The notes beneath the pieces were generated by a model. That model did not search any database. It worked only from the letters and a program-made list of their open reading frames with translations, and was not told the origin of the DNA. Positions 23,401 to 38,400 of a DNA stretch of 64,000 bases are shown here, in pieces. This DNA comes from Undaria pinnatifida (Eukaryota > Sar > Phaeophyceae > Laminariales > Alariaceae). The stretch spans positions 5,077,465-5,141,464 of the forward strand of contig JABAKD010000027.1 in assembly GCA_012845835.1 (NCBI GenBank), read 5' to 3'. Position numbers and translations under genes: made by a program. Position 1 is the first letter of the stretch. Every line of letters begins with the position of its first letter.

Positions 23401-26400
23401 TAACAACACCGCGTCGTCGACAGGAAAAGCTGGTGCTGTAAAGTGGTTTACCCTTGCAGCCCTTCAAAACACCGGAGGGGGAACAAATCCCACGCTAATT
23501 TCCAGGTAGTTTGTGACAAATAAAACGAGGGTGTAGCTCTACAGGTAACGACTTCGCCGTCAGCAAACTTTTTACACGTCTGACAGGATATTCTCCGGAT
23601 CATCTAGATGCCCATGTCTGTCGTCAAAATATGGTGTCCGGGATTTGTGTAGTGCAAATTCAACCCAGGAAACAGTTTCTATTAATAGGAAAAAATCGGA
23701 TCATCCGGCCCTCGCCCGGCAACATAATCTATAGGCCTTGCAGGTCATGTAAAACCAGGGATCTGTTCGGTCCGCCCTGAAAGAGCTGCAAGTATTGATG
23801 ATGAGCATGATTGACCTAGCAACGAGCAACATTGTCCCCTGGGTCGAATTTGGACTACAGCACACAGATCCCGGACACCATGTTATGACGACAAGACGTG
23901 GGGGATCTAGATTATCCGGAGAATGACCCTCACCGGCAACATTATCTGTAGGCCATGCAGGTCATGTAAACAAGGGATCTGTCTACGAGATAGATCATGA
24001 GTGTGTTTGACCCAGCTCATGTCTCCTGGGTTGAATCTGGCCTGCAGTGGACAGATCCCGTACACAATGTTATGACGACAAACGACGGGGGATCTAGAAG
24101 GGATCTGTATGCGAGGTAGATCATGAGTGTGTTGACCTAGCTCATGTCTCCTGGGTTGAATCTGGCCTGCAGTAGACAGATCCCGGACACAATGATATGA
24201 AGACAAACCATGGGGGATCTAAACGATCCAGAGAATGACCTGTCGGATTTGTGGGGTGCTTTAACGCCCCACGCTGCGATTGGAAGAGCACGCTAAAGAT
24301 GGTCTCAGTTTTGAACTTACCGTGGGATTTGCTCAAAAGCTGAATTTTGGACAAAATTTGGTGTTACACGCCTGACCTGCCGTTTGCAGGGCTTGACCGT
24401 GAATGACGAAAAGAAGTGTCGTCTCAAACGACAGGAGGAGCGCAAAGTCTCTCGCCCGAGGCTCGCGGGTTCCTTAGATAATACACGGAAGTTATTTGTA
24501 TCATTCACGCAGGGGGCTGGCTGGCTATCATTAATTGCAAGCCAGACGAGAAAGCAATAACACATGTAAAAGCTGATAATAAAAAAAAAGTACGCGGCCT
24601 GGGAGGAGGGGGATACTTCACAAAAGTATTTTTAAATACGTCAGCCGTTCGTTCGACAAATTTAGGGTCGATACTTATCTTTACAAGCTGTGTGATACAT
24701 CGGGCGCTCGTTTTAACAGATGTACTATCCTCTGAACATATATGACTCCTGTAGATGCTGCCAAGTGAACGTTGACAACATAAACTTCATCGATAATAAT
24801 ACTACTTGGTCCGGCATTGAGGGGTAAGTAGTATTGAATGAAAAATTTACGCCCAGGCGCTTTGTACAATGTAGTGCCTGATTTAAGAGTCCCGCAAAAG
24901 AGGCCAATGTTTCCGCTCTTTATCTATTGTTCCGCTCTTATTTCCGAGTGGGCATCATACATGCCTTAGTATAGCCGTCACAAGGTCACAAGGCATGACA
25001 CGCTGATTTGATCTCTCGTAAAGTCCACATTCTCTTATCGTGGACGCTCTTAAATTGCATACCCCACCGTAACGTATTGTTCCATGATTTTGGCCCCGCT
25101 CACCTTTCTTTGGACAGCACTATCGGTATCGGGTCGAGGGTTGCCAGCACTCGGATGTAAGTAGACCTTCGGGCGTAGGACAAAACCGTAGGGGAACACC
25201 ATACACACGCGCACCGCGAGGGGAACGACAGCGAAGTGATAAAGGTACTATAGATGGCGACGACTCCATTTTGAAAATATATTAGAGAGTGTTAGTCATT
25301 GCTGCCACTGGAAAAATGCCAATCAATTCTCTGTCCAAGCTAAGCCTTAGGACAAAGGCAAAATTGAAACGTAGGCCTGCCAGAACACCACAGCAAAGAA
25401 GCGTGAGCCATCAACAAGAAGGCGCAGGCGTCATGGAACCCACGACTGCACGAGCTATGATACCCGTTGTTTGCCTCGAATCTTTTGCTTGAACGAACGA
25501 CAACCCGCACGTCTGTGATGACCGGTCGGTTAGATTTCCCCGTTCTTCAACCCCGGGGCAGACACCGCCCGTCACCACCACGTGGGGCAAAACATCGACA
25601 ACCGATCAACGCCGTGGGCGCATGTTAAGGGTAGAGGCGGCTCCAAACTATTCTTTTCTGAAGCATCTCACTGGACGAGCTGCATACCTCAACCAACCCA
25701 GCACTGAGGTTTTGAGAAAAACTAAAGTGCGACCCGATCAACGATCCCATGGCCTAGGTATGAAAAATAAATAGAGTGCAAAACAGGTATGGAGCCATCC
25801 CACGTCAGGGGCGAAGCGGAAGTTTCCGAGGTCCTGCTAGCGTGAGGAGCTCAACATCTCAACCGAAGAAACTGACTTCGAAGGCATTCGTTTGCGCAAC
25901 CCTCTATGCGCTATTTATAGTCCTGAAACAAATGTGTGTGTGTTGGCTTCACGTTAAACCGTTCTTTCTACCCAATGACATCAGGACCCCCAGTGTCCGT
26001 GCTGATTCTTCATCCTAGAGCGATACAAATTCTGTGGTCACAGCCTGCGGTGAACCAGAGTAAACCAAACAGTCGCACTTCACCAAAGTAAGGCAAGTGA
26101 AATGCTAGCGTACCGGGTACGAGAACACAACAAAACACGCCAGGCCATACAAAAAAGGGGGAAAAAAAACACAAACACAAACACAAACACAAACACAAAC
26201 ACAAACACAAACGCAAACACAAACACAAACACAAACGCAAACACAAACACGAACACGAACACAAACACAAACACAAACACATAACACAAACAACGCAAAA
26301 GCAAAACCAAAAAGATAGGTGTTATGAAGAATGTGACGCAAGAAGATCGGAAAGGAAACGAAAGGAAGGAAAGGAAAATAATGGCTGCAAGGAGAACAAC

Positions 26401-29400
26401 ATACTACGTGCTCAGGAGGAAGAAGCACGTCCTTGCTAAATTATCATGCTTAACGATAGTTTCATACTTTAGGAACTCAACCGCTCAACCAATCAGAAAC
26501 GTTCGGCCCAAAGCAACGGCAGCCCCTACTGCGGGTTAACCCCTTTACAACTGGAAACCCATTTTTGGGGACAAAATTACTTAGATTTAGTATAGGGAGG
26601 GGTTCGGGGCTTTACAACTGGAAACCCGTTTTTGGGGACAAAATTACTTGGATTTAGTATAGGGAGGGTTCGGGGGCTCTAAAGGGGTTAAGGAGCCCCA
26701 TCCACTGAAAAAAACTTTTCGCCAAAACGCGGTATACCATACCTCTATCTCATCACGCGGCCGCGCAAAAAACAGTATCTGCGGGATCGTCTCCCTCGAA
26801 CATGGAAAACTAATGAATGTCTTGAGTTGCTAAGAACGTATTGAATTGGGCGTTGTATCGTAGGTTTTTTTAGAATAAATGTGTCGGTCGCGGGTGGTGT
26901 TTTCGTAAGGAATTACTGTTGCAAACGTCACCAAAGCAAAACCCACTTGAAACAAAACCTCCATTCCTATACTGTATGCCGGCCATCACCTGTCCGCCTT
27001 TTGAAGTAATGCCGCAGGAGACGCCGGGTCCCCTGCTCCCCCCGTCAGCGAAACGCCTGCTTCTTCATCTTCTCCCAGCTTCCTCTCCTCGTCTTTATGG
27101 TGGTTTAAGACAGATAGTGGTGTAAGACAGAGAGTGATTTCAGACAGACAGTGGTTTCAGATATATGGCAGTTCGTGGCTTAAGACAGATCGTGGTTCAA
27201 GACAACCAGTGCTTTGAGTCAGATTCCGCACGAAACACGAAATGTCCAGTGTTTTTTAAGACATACCGTTGTCAAACACGGTGCACAGAGGAACACGCTC
27301 AGTTCGCTCGAGCAAAGCGGCTGCTGTGCACCGTGAAATCGAAAACATCAACGTGACATATGTGTTTAGTTTTCAATACAATTCCCACCAACGGCACAAA
27401 AAAATCCAACGGGTTGGGGTGTGCCGGGCGCCATTACCTGCCGTCAAAGATGTCAGGGGACGGGCACTATCATCCCTTGACCGACGGCAAATTTCTAATA
27501 ATTTTCCTTGACTGACGCCAGTGGTAGACTTTAGCGTGGAACACTCCTTTAGATTACTCCTTGACCGACGGCAAATTACTTAAATTTACCTTGACTGACG
27601 CCACACTACTAGGTTTTAGCCTTAACCGACGGCATTCATTTACCTTCACCGACGCCAAAGTCCTAGGTGTTAGTCTGGAACGACCGATTTTACACCCATT
27701 GACCGCATGGACGTTTTTTCCTCGACTGGCTGTCTCCTGACACATTTGCGCCTCCTGGTGAGGGTACTTTACCATTTATTCGATATACTGTTTTGCTTGC
27801 AATGTGGCCGACCCTCGACTTGCTGCCGCCCACCGTCGACCTTGGTCGCCACGGGCAAAGAATCGGGGTGCTCTGTAGGCCCTGCCGGCGGGTCTACTTC
27901 TATTCCCCAGGGGGGTGGTTTTGGAGGGCTCAGGTCCGAGTGGGGTGAGGTCTGGATGGGGTTAGGTCGCCGAATTTCATTTTGTTGTGAGTGCCTGCGC
28001 GTGTGTTGACCAATGAAACATTCCGAACTGTCAGTAGTTGACGTATAGACGGGTTCTCTCGAAAACAAGTGGTAGGGGCTTCTGCCCCCCGATAGCGCCT
28101 CACCTCCCGCGATTGCAGTGGTCTCCCCGGGGTCGATGCCTGCGCCACTCGCAAGAATCTGGTCGTAGCCGAGGTTGACTGGGGGGATGTCGAGGCGAAG
28201 CATGCCCTCTACGCGTCCGGCGCGGTACACGGTCTGGGTCGGGTGCCGGAGGTGTGCATCGTGGTGAAAAAATAAGTTGTAGTTCAGTCGTTGCTCGATT
28301 TTTTCTTGGCAAATACTATAATTCGGACGTTTCTCGACTTTATCTTGCGTTTAACTGTGCTTGTCGACAAGAGTACGTACAACTACGTAACCGTGAGGGG
28401 AGGAAACTAGTTCTTCTTTGTCTTACAGCAATCCGCTTTTTTTTCTTTGCTTATCTACTAGAAGAGTGCGTACTGCACTATTTAGAGAGCACTCGGAGAA
28501 GTCCGACTCCAGGCGACATCAATTAACTACGAACGCAACAACCCACCGTACGTACAACCACCCTTTCTGAACGAAATCACCGCAAACATTTCCGTAGGTT
28601 TCGCAAACGCCAGACACGTGTCACGGTAGGAGTGCTCCTAATTAGTCGGGGACGCTTCTCGCTTCATTGAGATCTATTCCCCCACCACGGCACTGAATTT
28701 GAGAAAAAATGAGCGCGTCACCTCGATGAACAAATCCATGTCTTAGGGAGGTAAACTAAAACTTATTGTAAATGACGTATGGGACGCTCCTAGTTTGTCG
28801 GAAAGGTTTCTCGCTTGATTGAGGTCTATATCCCTGCCAAGACAATGACTTGGAGAAAATCGAGCGCTCAACCCGATGAAAATATCCATCGCCTAGGCAT
28901 AATAGGCAACAAAAACTGCTATAAAAGACACATGGCGATCCACCGATAATCGGCGATCTCTGCGGCTGAGGAACCCCGTCTCTCAGATCGTTTTGGACGA
29001 AAAGAGGTATTGTACCCCTATGGTAGCACGGGTCGGCAAGCACCTGAAACGGTAGAACGACTGAACCAAGGAAGCGTTTTTCCCGTCGGATGGACGTCTC
29101 GTCGTCGAGGTAGCCCCCGCTGCCGCGATCGTCGATTTCGACTTCGTCGAAAAGCGAGATTATTATCATCTCGTGTACCTGATTTTTTTTCAATTTGAGG
29201 AAAAAACGAAAAAAAGTAGAAAATATGAGGGTAGGGTAGGAAAGGAACAGAATAGTGAGTGGGAGAGGAAGACAGAAGAGGGGGCTTGGCTTTTTTTTAC
29301 ACGCGTATGCCCATTCAGCTCACCACATTATCCGTCCGCCACACAAACAAGTCGGCAATTGAAAACAAAAGGAAATCGATTTAAAACGAAGCTGACTCGA

Positions 29401-32400
29401 ACGATGTTATTCACTGTTCTTAAGGACCTGATTCGTCTCAAAGGCCCACAAGAAAAGATGGCCCTGTCCATTTTGAGGCTTCGCTGTTACTAAATAACGC
29501 TGCGAGTTGACTGACTATACTAACAGTAACCAATAGCAAGTCGCCGAATAGTTACTGCAATAGTTGACTGTGGCCATACTGTGTATTACAGTTATTAATA
29601 GTTGCTTGCGGCAGTTTGAGAAGTTTTTGTGCTTTTACATCCGACTGGTGCATTTACAACCCGGCGTGTGATGTTTACTACTTAAGTCTGCAACCCGACA
29701 AATGCGCAGCATGAGCTTTAACATCGACCACACTCACAAAAAGACTCCCATGGTTAAAAATCTGGTGAAAACTGCCAGCTAAGCCACCCAGTTGGCGGTA
29801 ATTCCACCGCCCAATCATCGTAACTAACTATTGTGAAGTCTGGCCAGCTCACATCTCTAGTCGTTAGTTACCCTTTAAACTCCGTTGTGAGCTGAATGCA
29901 CCACCTTACGCACAAGCTGATATGTTGCGTTTTTTTTGTGCCTCGCAACGCGAACGTTGTGCTTCGTATCGTGAAGCACAAACGACCATAGTATCAGGCG
30001 CATGTGCCAAGATACCGCAGGGGTGCATCTAACGTTTTCTACGACAGGCTGTCCTCGTTCGTGATGAGATCTGTTGCAGCTCACCGCAAAAACAAAAAAC
30101 TATGAAAAAAAAAACAGAAAAAAAAGGCACAAAAAGAGTCCGATGGACAAATCCCACGTCCTAATAGACACATAACGACCGATAATCACGCGCGTTTTTG
30201 TCGTTTCTAAATGACGGGGACCCCGTAACCTATTGACAAAAGTCGTCGGAATTAAACGTAACTGTTTTTTTCAGCGTAAGCTATTTTGGTATCGTACCTA
30301 GGCCGTGATTTTGCTCACCGGATCGCACATTAAGCCCACTCAAAAAACGAGTTTTTTTGGGCGAAGACCAGAGCCCCTCAAGCTACCACCACGATAGAGG
30401 TATATAGCACTTTTCGTGTGAAATGGTTTCTGAACGACGGGGGTCCTTAACCCCTTTAGAGCCCCAAAATCCCTCTCTATACAAACTTCAAGTAAAAATG
30501 TCCCCAAAAAGGGTTTCCAGTAGCGAAGGCGTTAACAAAAAATCGTCGGAAACGGGCCATTTCTTATTTTCTGTCACGATTTTCGTTGTGTACCTGAGCC
30601 ACAGGATTTTTCATCAGGTTTTGGCAGTTTTAGTTTTCTCTAAAATCATTTTTTTGGGAGAGGTCTTAACCTCCCAAATCGAGGGGTAGTATTAGAAAAA
30701 AAACTGGTTGGTGCACCTCTATCGTAGAACGCGTCGTCATCTGAGAGGGCAAAGGATGCACTCATGCCGTCGCATGTGTCGTCTAACACTGCAAAAACGC
30801 GGATGATGCTTCAGCGGTACTGGATAGGCGTTCAAGAATGAGGGCCAGAAATTGCTATTAGTAGCCGTATAGCATTATATGTATTTGGAATGTTGATTCC
30901 CTCCCACCTGGGCAAGGTTCGCGGGCGAGAAATCGGCCATCGGAGGGGTGAAGGGGAGGTCGAGGCTCTCCTTCCACAGAGGCGTGAGCCCTTCGTAAAC
31001 GCTTGTCCGCTTCCTGTGGACAGAATCCGCCGGTATGTGTATAGCACCAATAGAATCGTGGTGATGAGTTTTCAAGGTTGACGCTCACGCTGCACATGGT
31101 CGCATGGCAAACATTCCATTGATGATAACAAAAGGGCTACGAGCGCAACAAAGTTAAAGTGACACGCGCCATGTATGTACTCGTATGAAAAATGGAAATA
31201 CGTGGGAGTGTGGTGAGCTTAAGCTTCGTTTTTTTCCCATCCGTGGGAGGATAAAATGAAAACAATAGCATCATCATTCCGTTATACCCTGGTATACAAG
31301 TTTAACAGTGCAGGGGTTTGTGAACTATATTTTATTCATACTATTATATTGTTAGTCCAAGACATGAATTAAGTTTCACCTTCGAGTGAGACGGGATAGC
31401 CACTGGTAAGCAGCATAAACCTATCGCTAGATCGCCGGTAGCCACTGACAATAACTATATATACGACTGTGACGAGTCGGGCTACTGTTGTCCCAAAGAA
31501 AAGCAATACCACAAAATGACGGAGAAACGGAGTGAAAGGCAGGGGTAAGAACATGTCCACTTGGGTTGAAACTTTTTTTTGTGTTACAAGACCCAGTTTG
31601 GTGGTTAGTCTTTTGTCATTGTGGTCAAGTGGTCCAACGGCCTAGTACTCTCCTTCACAAATCTCTAATGGCTTAGCAGCTGTCACTGGGGAAACATTCG
31701 TCAGGACCTCAAAACCACTATCGATATATTTAAGCGCTACTATTAATACCATCAACAGCATTAGTCCGCGCGCACAACCTACTGGCATGCGGTGGTATAC
31801 CAAACGGGCTTGTAGATTTTGTCGAGGCATTCTAGCGGTCGTAATTTTCGCTGACGAAAGACAGGGCACATACACCTGGTAAAAGGAAAAATGGTGCTCG
31901 TAAAGTTATGTTTTTCATCGTAGTCGTCGTCGTTTTATTTCTTATCGTCGTTTTTTTTTATTGGCACCAACCAGAGCTGCGCGTTCTGGTCAGATGGCAA
32001 ACATAGTACAAATAAAATATACCCGGAGCGATCTGATGGAGTTTCCGTTGTGTAATGAGGCGTTAGCCGATGCATGTTTTTGATCACCTGGTGTCCTGAA
32101 ACTGGACCTCGACGAACGAAGACAGAGTTCCCTTCTGACGAACAACCCTCTCCTCCTGTTTTCGATGGGAACGGGAGCATTAAAATGACGCAGGCAACTC
32201 GTCAGAGAAAAGCGATGAGGCACCAATGCTTATTAAACAGTGAATATTGCGGTTTTGGTGTTGCGCGTGCATGCCGGCTCGTGGTTGATGAAGAAGCTTG
32301 TGCGGACTTGCTTGCCGATGGCCGGACAAGCATTGAATAAATGGCACGCTATTATTGTTGAAATGAGCACTCTAACAAATGAACGCGTTCGAACAAGACA

Positions 32401-35400
32401 GGTTAGCGACAGGAATGGGCGCACTTATGGACGGAGTTAACGAGTGAGAAAGGAAGCGCCACATACATGCAAAATCATTTTAACGACGCAACAGGTCATT
32501 CAAAAACCACGTGGAGGAATACAACAAATTATTATGTATTAACCGCATCATTCGTCGTCACGCAAAGCTGGCACGTGTCAGCCACACTCGAATACCCGGG
32601 TACAGTATGCATAGACTCAAGAAAAAAGCTAGACGTGAGCTCAGGCTTCTTTCGAGGAGAATGTTAATCCAAGAAATTTGAAATTGTGACATCGTGCTCA
32701 GCGGCATGAGCTATACTAAGTAGACCCTACCGGACAATAGCTTATTCTCAAGGTTGCTCAGTGGTGATGCCAAAACAAGGCTTCAATTCAAGCCTTGCTC
32801 AATAAGAGGAGGCGTTTCTTGCTATCGGACCCATCCAGAGTCCTCCCCGGACGCGTGCTACGATCGGGGTGCACCGCGATTTTTCTATCGCTACCCCTCC
32901 ATTTGGGAGCTTTTTTGAGGCCCCTCCCAAAGGCTGATTTGGGTTAAAGAACAACACTGCTGTCGGATGGAAAACCCCTCGTCGCCTAGGTACACAACGA
33001 GAATCAGGCAAAACAAAATGGCCTATTATTTATTTTTTTCCGACGATCTTTGGTTAAGGAGCCCCATCGTTCAGAAAACATTTCACACGAAAAGCGCTAT
33101 ATACCTCTATCGCGTAGCACGTGCCGTTTACCGCCCTCTAATAACCGAATGGTAACAACACAAACCAAACGCTGAGCCAGGGCTGGATTTTTTTAATCGG
33201 AAGCGGGGCTGCATTCCACACCAACTTCAGCGTAACGGCTTCCGGATTTTTCTTGTGTTATTCTTCTGTAAATATCAAACTGGCGTTCTTAATGCTCGTT
33301 CTTTCTTGCTATTAATGGGTGTCCTTTGCTGCAGTGTTGCAACATTGCGGCGTAGCTTAATTCCTACTGGTGTTAGGTAGGTATGTACTTCGGGATCAGC
33401 GATGCCTTTGTTGTAGAGTTGCGATGTCGCTGTCCATGGAATGAGGCTCTCTCGCACCTTCTACAAGTATCAAACAGACGGACGATTTTTCCCGAAAAAG
33501 GGACACGCCGCTGCCGGCGTCCAGTCTGCTTTGTTTGTTGTTGTTCCAGATTACTTTCATTATACCTCAAAGTCCTCGCCGTTGACCAACGAGTTGTCCA
33601 TGACGTCATCGTCAACCCCGGGCTGTTGCTGCTGCAGTGTCCTACCCGGTCTAGGGGAAGCCGCCAGCCCTCCCCCCCCTCCCCCCCCCCCCTCCTCCGA
33701 AGTTCTAACGGGCACGTTTCGCGCCGAAACTATTTGAAGCAACAGGCGGCACTGAAATAGTACAAATGGGGTGGGCGTGTGGACATCGGTGGGGGGAGAC
33801 GGGGAGACCGGGGTTGGGGGGGGGGGGTAGACCTTAGCACCAATTCGACACCATGATGGGCGCACGCAGTGTATGTTCAGAGAAAGAGGGCTAGCCCTAA
33901 GCATTGTTTGATTGGGGCTGGCGTTAGGGTTGGGGTTAGCGTTAGAGTTGGGGCTAGGGTTAGGCTTAGTTATATTCGCGAGTCATCCCACGCTAGCGGT
34001 GCAGCAGATTCTAAGAAATTTCTGAGCTCTTAACATGAGGAACTAGCTCAATATCAACATCACCCGAAACATGGCTTCGAAGGCATTCGTCCGGGCAGTC
34101 CAACCAAGATTTCTATGCGCCAGTCCTAAAGCAAGTGTAGTCTAAGCATTATCATACGAACCGATAGTTCCACGCTTGAGGAGCTCAACCGGTAAGGTAT
34201 ACCTTTTTTTGGCTCAAAACGAGTATGCCCTACCGTGGGATGACTCTCGTATCGTACACAACATTGGACTCCAATCATAATGTCGAGTAACACGGGGTAA
34301 GGTGCCCTCGCGCAAGGCCAAAACTAGAACCCGCATTGCCTCGATGCAAGTATGTTTGTTGTAGCGTGGAATGTTAAACACCCCTAGATGTAACCGCTCC
34401 CTATTGCTGTCCGCTACGTGGCGGGGAAGGATGTGGTGCCGTCCATGCTGCGAAGGAAAAAAAAGTAGGTATGATTCGGGGTACAGGCAACTACTCCGAC
34501 AAAATGTAAGTTCCAAAAAATGACCTATATTCCGGATCAGACTGGTGTAGTGTGTTTCGATGCACGATACGCGTTGCTTCTGAGAGGCGATCATGATATA
34601 GTTTATGCCATTTCCCACTTTGCCACCGCTCAAAGTCCGACAGTGAAGCACATACCTCGCCTGGCTGAACGCCGAGCTAGGCTGTGGTGCGCGTTGCGTT
34701 TTGGGACGCAAGAAAAGCTGAAGAGTTGTCGGTGTTTCCTACTCCCGCACTCAAACACTTCAGTGAAGCACATACCTACGATGCGTGTTGGACCTAGGCT
34801 AATGTAGGGGGGGGCATGCTAAGGGGGGGGGCGTACTCACTTGTTGCTTGCCTGAGTCACTTGACCATTGACCACGCGACCCTTTCGAGACGGAGCATCC
34901 TCATAGAGACACCTCCAACCTCTGGGCGCTCATTACGTTTCTTCCGTATATAAAATACTGTAGAAACTGTTTGCTACGGTAGGGAGGGTATGTTATTTTA
35001 CCCCCTTTTGGGCACGTTTTTAGCTGTGTCTCGGCGTCGCTCGCGCGAGTGAATCCCCCTGATTATTTGCGGTCTTAAGCTTCGGTGTTGCAGTAGTCAT
35101 TTCGTGATATGAATCCGAAAATGGGGTGGTAAGCTACGCCGCGTCTGGAAAATAACCTCAAGTATTTTGGTCCGTGACGTACGGAGTAGCTTGTGCGAGT
35201 GGTGAACACCCGGTAGTCGGTTGTGAAGAAGGAGGTATACCATAGCATCATCATAACATCGTCATGACATCATCATGACACCATCATAACATCATCATAA
35301 CATCATCATGACATCATCATAACATCATCATACCATCATCATAACATCGTCATAACATCGTCATAACATCGTCACAACATCATCATAACATCATCGTAAC

Positions 35401-38400
35401 ATCATCATACCATCATCGTAACATCATCGTAACATCATCATGACATCATCATTACATCATCATGACATCATCATGACATCATCATAGCATCATCATAGCA
35501 TCATCATGACATCATCATGACATCATCATGACATCATCATGACATCATCATAACACCATCATAACATCATCATGACATCATCATTGCATCATCATAACAT
35601 CATCATAACATCATCATAACATTGTCATAACATTGTCATAACATCATCATAACATCATCAAAACATCATCATAGCATCATCATAACATTATCATAACATC
35701 ATCATAACATCATCATAACATCATCGTAACATCATCATAACATTATCGTAACATCATCATTCCATCATCATAGCAGAATCATCATAACATCATGATAACA
35801 TCATGATAACATCATCATAACATCATCATAACATCATGATAACATCATGATAACATCATCATAACATCATCATAACATCATCATAACATCGTCATAACAT
35901 CATCATAACATCATCATAACATCATCGCAACACCGTCGTAACATCCCCCCTACCGTACCCTTGATGGCTGCTTCTTTTGGTTGGGAAGCGATAATAGCAG
36001 AGTCGTCACTTTTGGAAGCGGCAGGCAGTAACAGTGTTGTTGGTGCTTCCCACTACCGCGCAAAGTACGTGACTGAAACACATACATACCTCGTCTAGCT
36101 GAACCGTCGCGGCAGCCCTCTCCTTCGGCTGGAAGATTTTTTTGTAATGCCACGGGCACATGTGATAGGCGAACGGGACACACGGGAGCGTGTAAAACAA
36201 TTTAGCACGAAGACACCGGGAACGTGATTTACTCCCCACGTACATTTGCCATCATCTTCTGGGGTTATACGGTATTTCGTACTGTGTGTATTGTCTGTTT
36301 TCGACGATCTCACAACTAAGCATGCTTAACGAAGCAACAATAATTTGTGCATTTTTTCGTCATTACTTTCTTTAAAACGTACCAGTACGCAACGGAAGTT
36401 GGGTGGCAGAAACCATGGTACATGATAATACACGAAACGCATACATATAGTTAAGCTCACTTGGGGACGCAGCGCGCGGTTCGGCTCGGGAAATATGCTC
36501 CCACTTTCAAAGCTAATGCCAAGCTGTGGAACAGGTTCTTCCTGCACTACCGAGGCGTAGGTTACTCGTTTTAGCGCCTGACGCCGTGCCTGCGCTGTAC
36601 GAGAATCGCGTACTCTTTGCACGAAATCCAGCACCTGATTACAGCGGATAGGGGGGAGGGGGGGGGGGGGCGGGGGGGGGGGGGGGGGCGTGTGCTCATT
36701 TCATGCGTAGCCGTAGTCGTATGACCGTAGACCTTCGCGGGGGGGGAGGGGAGGGGGGGCACAATGATGGTGTTCATCATGCATGGCGTGGACCGTAGGA
36801 CTCATAGACTCGCGCATTCTTACAATGGCGGGACGGAGCACGTTGGGTTTCACCGACCAGGCATACGTTAGGTCGGATAAGGTGGGGATAACGAATAGAT
36901 TACTCCATACTCGACTCAAGAACGCCCCTCCCTCCTCCTTTAGACACGTTGATTGTGCATGAAGTGTGATACGGATAAAACTATGGTAGATGGTATTAGG
37001 GGGTTTCAAGAATAGGTTGGCTGCATAGTAGCGGGACGTCGGGATGTCGTGATTTGCTTTATCGTGCACCTGCGCCCGCACTTTGTGATGCCTCCATGTC
37101 TAGAGGTGTCTAAACGCCTAGTCGAGAGGAGCTTAACACACGCAAAATATATGTGCATATCTACATATAACCCCGCACACCGGAGTTGTCCACACGAGAA
37201 AGTCCCGTCAACGCTTCGAGGATTAAGCAACGAGATTGGATGCGGCGAGGACAACGAACGGATTGCTCGGGTCGACTAGATAGAGGACACCTCTCCCTTG
37301 TTGAGGGTACCTAGGACGTCGCCGACTGGTATGGCGACGTGACCGCTCAACTCCGCTTTTAAGTGCACACACCTTTTCGGGGATAATCTACTTGGCTTTA
37401 GTATGGGGCACGTTTTGCGGACGCGTTTCCGGCTTAAAGCGCGTTTGAGGTAGGTAGCGGAATGGGGGTTGGGGGCAGGGGGGGGGTTACTCAGTTTGTG
37501 AACGGCTATAGTCGTATGACCACAGACCCGTTTGGGGGTGGGAGGGGTGTACTCAGTTTGTGCATGACCGTAGTCATATGACCATAGACCCTCGCAAGTC
37601 AGGTTTTCACCAACCAGGAAGACATTGCTCGCACTAAGCGCGAAGCGCCGTGAGGTGTTCGGCAAGTCGCATCAAGGGTGAGCTGCGTCTTTCCAAGAAC
37701 CGCTTGTAAGACGGACTTCGGCACCTTGTGCCTACTTTCTTGCCTATGGATGACAGCGTCAATGAGTTACTTTGTTTTCTGGTGTGGCCACTCCAGAGAC
37801 AACAATGGGTATTACTAAGTAACTGCGTCGTGGGTGCCTTACCATATTCACTTGGGGTCGGGGGGAGGGTGTACTCAGTTTGTGCATGGCCGTAGTCGTA
37901 TGGCCATAGACCCTCGTATCCCTACTATGCCGGGACGGAGCAAGTGGATTTTTCACCAACCAGGCAGGCATTGCTTACACCAAGCATGAAGCGCCGTGAG
38001 GTGTTCGGCGAGTCGCATGATGGGTGAACTGCATCCTTCCAAGAACCGCTTGTATGACGGACTTCGGCACCTTGTGCCTGCCTTTTTGCTTATGGATGAC
38101 AGCGCCACTGAGTTATACATTGTTTTCTGGTGTGACCACTCCAAAGACAGCAATGAGTATTACTATGTAACTGCCTCGTGGGTGCCTTACCATAATCACA
38201 CTACGTTATGCGATCATTCCCTTTTTTTTGTGCGGAGTTAGGGTTCTTTACCCCGCTCAATATTATCTAACTCGATAACCATCATGGTGACCGCCAAAAA
38301 CAAAAAAAAACATTGGGGAGGGGGGGGGGGGGGTATATGCCCCATGTCAGCTGCACCGTATTTCCGTGACACAAACCGCAGCACGATCTGCGCATGTCTC

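Larger units (their letters stand above)
19931..26989. other. Intron 23 of CC2D2A, about 7.1 kb, repeats only
   Basis: The largest intron here. It holds two foldback elements (20294-20382, 26535-26691), a 35-bp four-copy minisatellite, two copies of the CGTCAGCTGT family, a tRNA-like 3' half (22262-22300), a duplicated 85-bp block at 22043 and 22331, a tandem array at 23690-24245, and an AAACAC array at 26165-26291. I found no coding exon inside. Confidence 0.55.
33752..36089. other. Intron 17: minisatellite and exon-edge copies
   Basis: No exon was found between exons 18 and 17. It holds a TTAGGG-like run (33920-33970), two copies of the exon 17 donor (34645-34665, 34760-34780), and the 11-bp minisatellite (35241-35945). 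Confidence 0.55.

Noticed and set aside
26010-26428. ORFs of VFVFVF / CVCVCV / TNTNTN type that resemble membrane proteins
   Set aside because: They translate the (AAACAC)n microsatellite and have no other sequence support.
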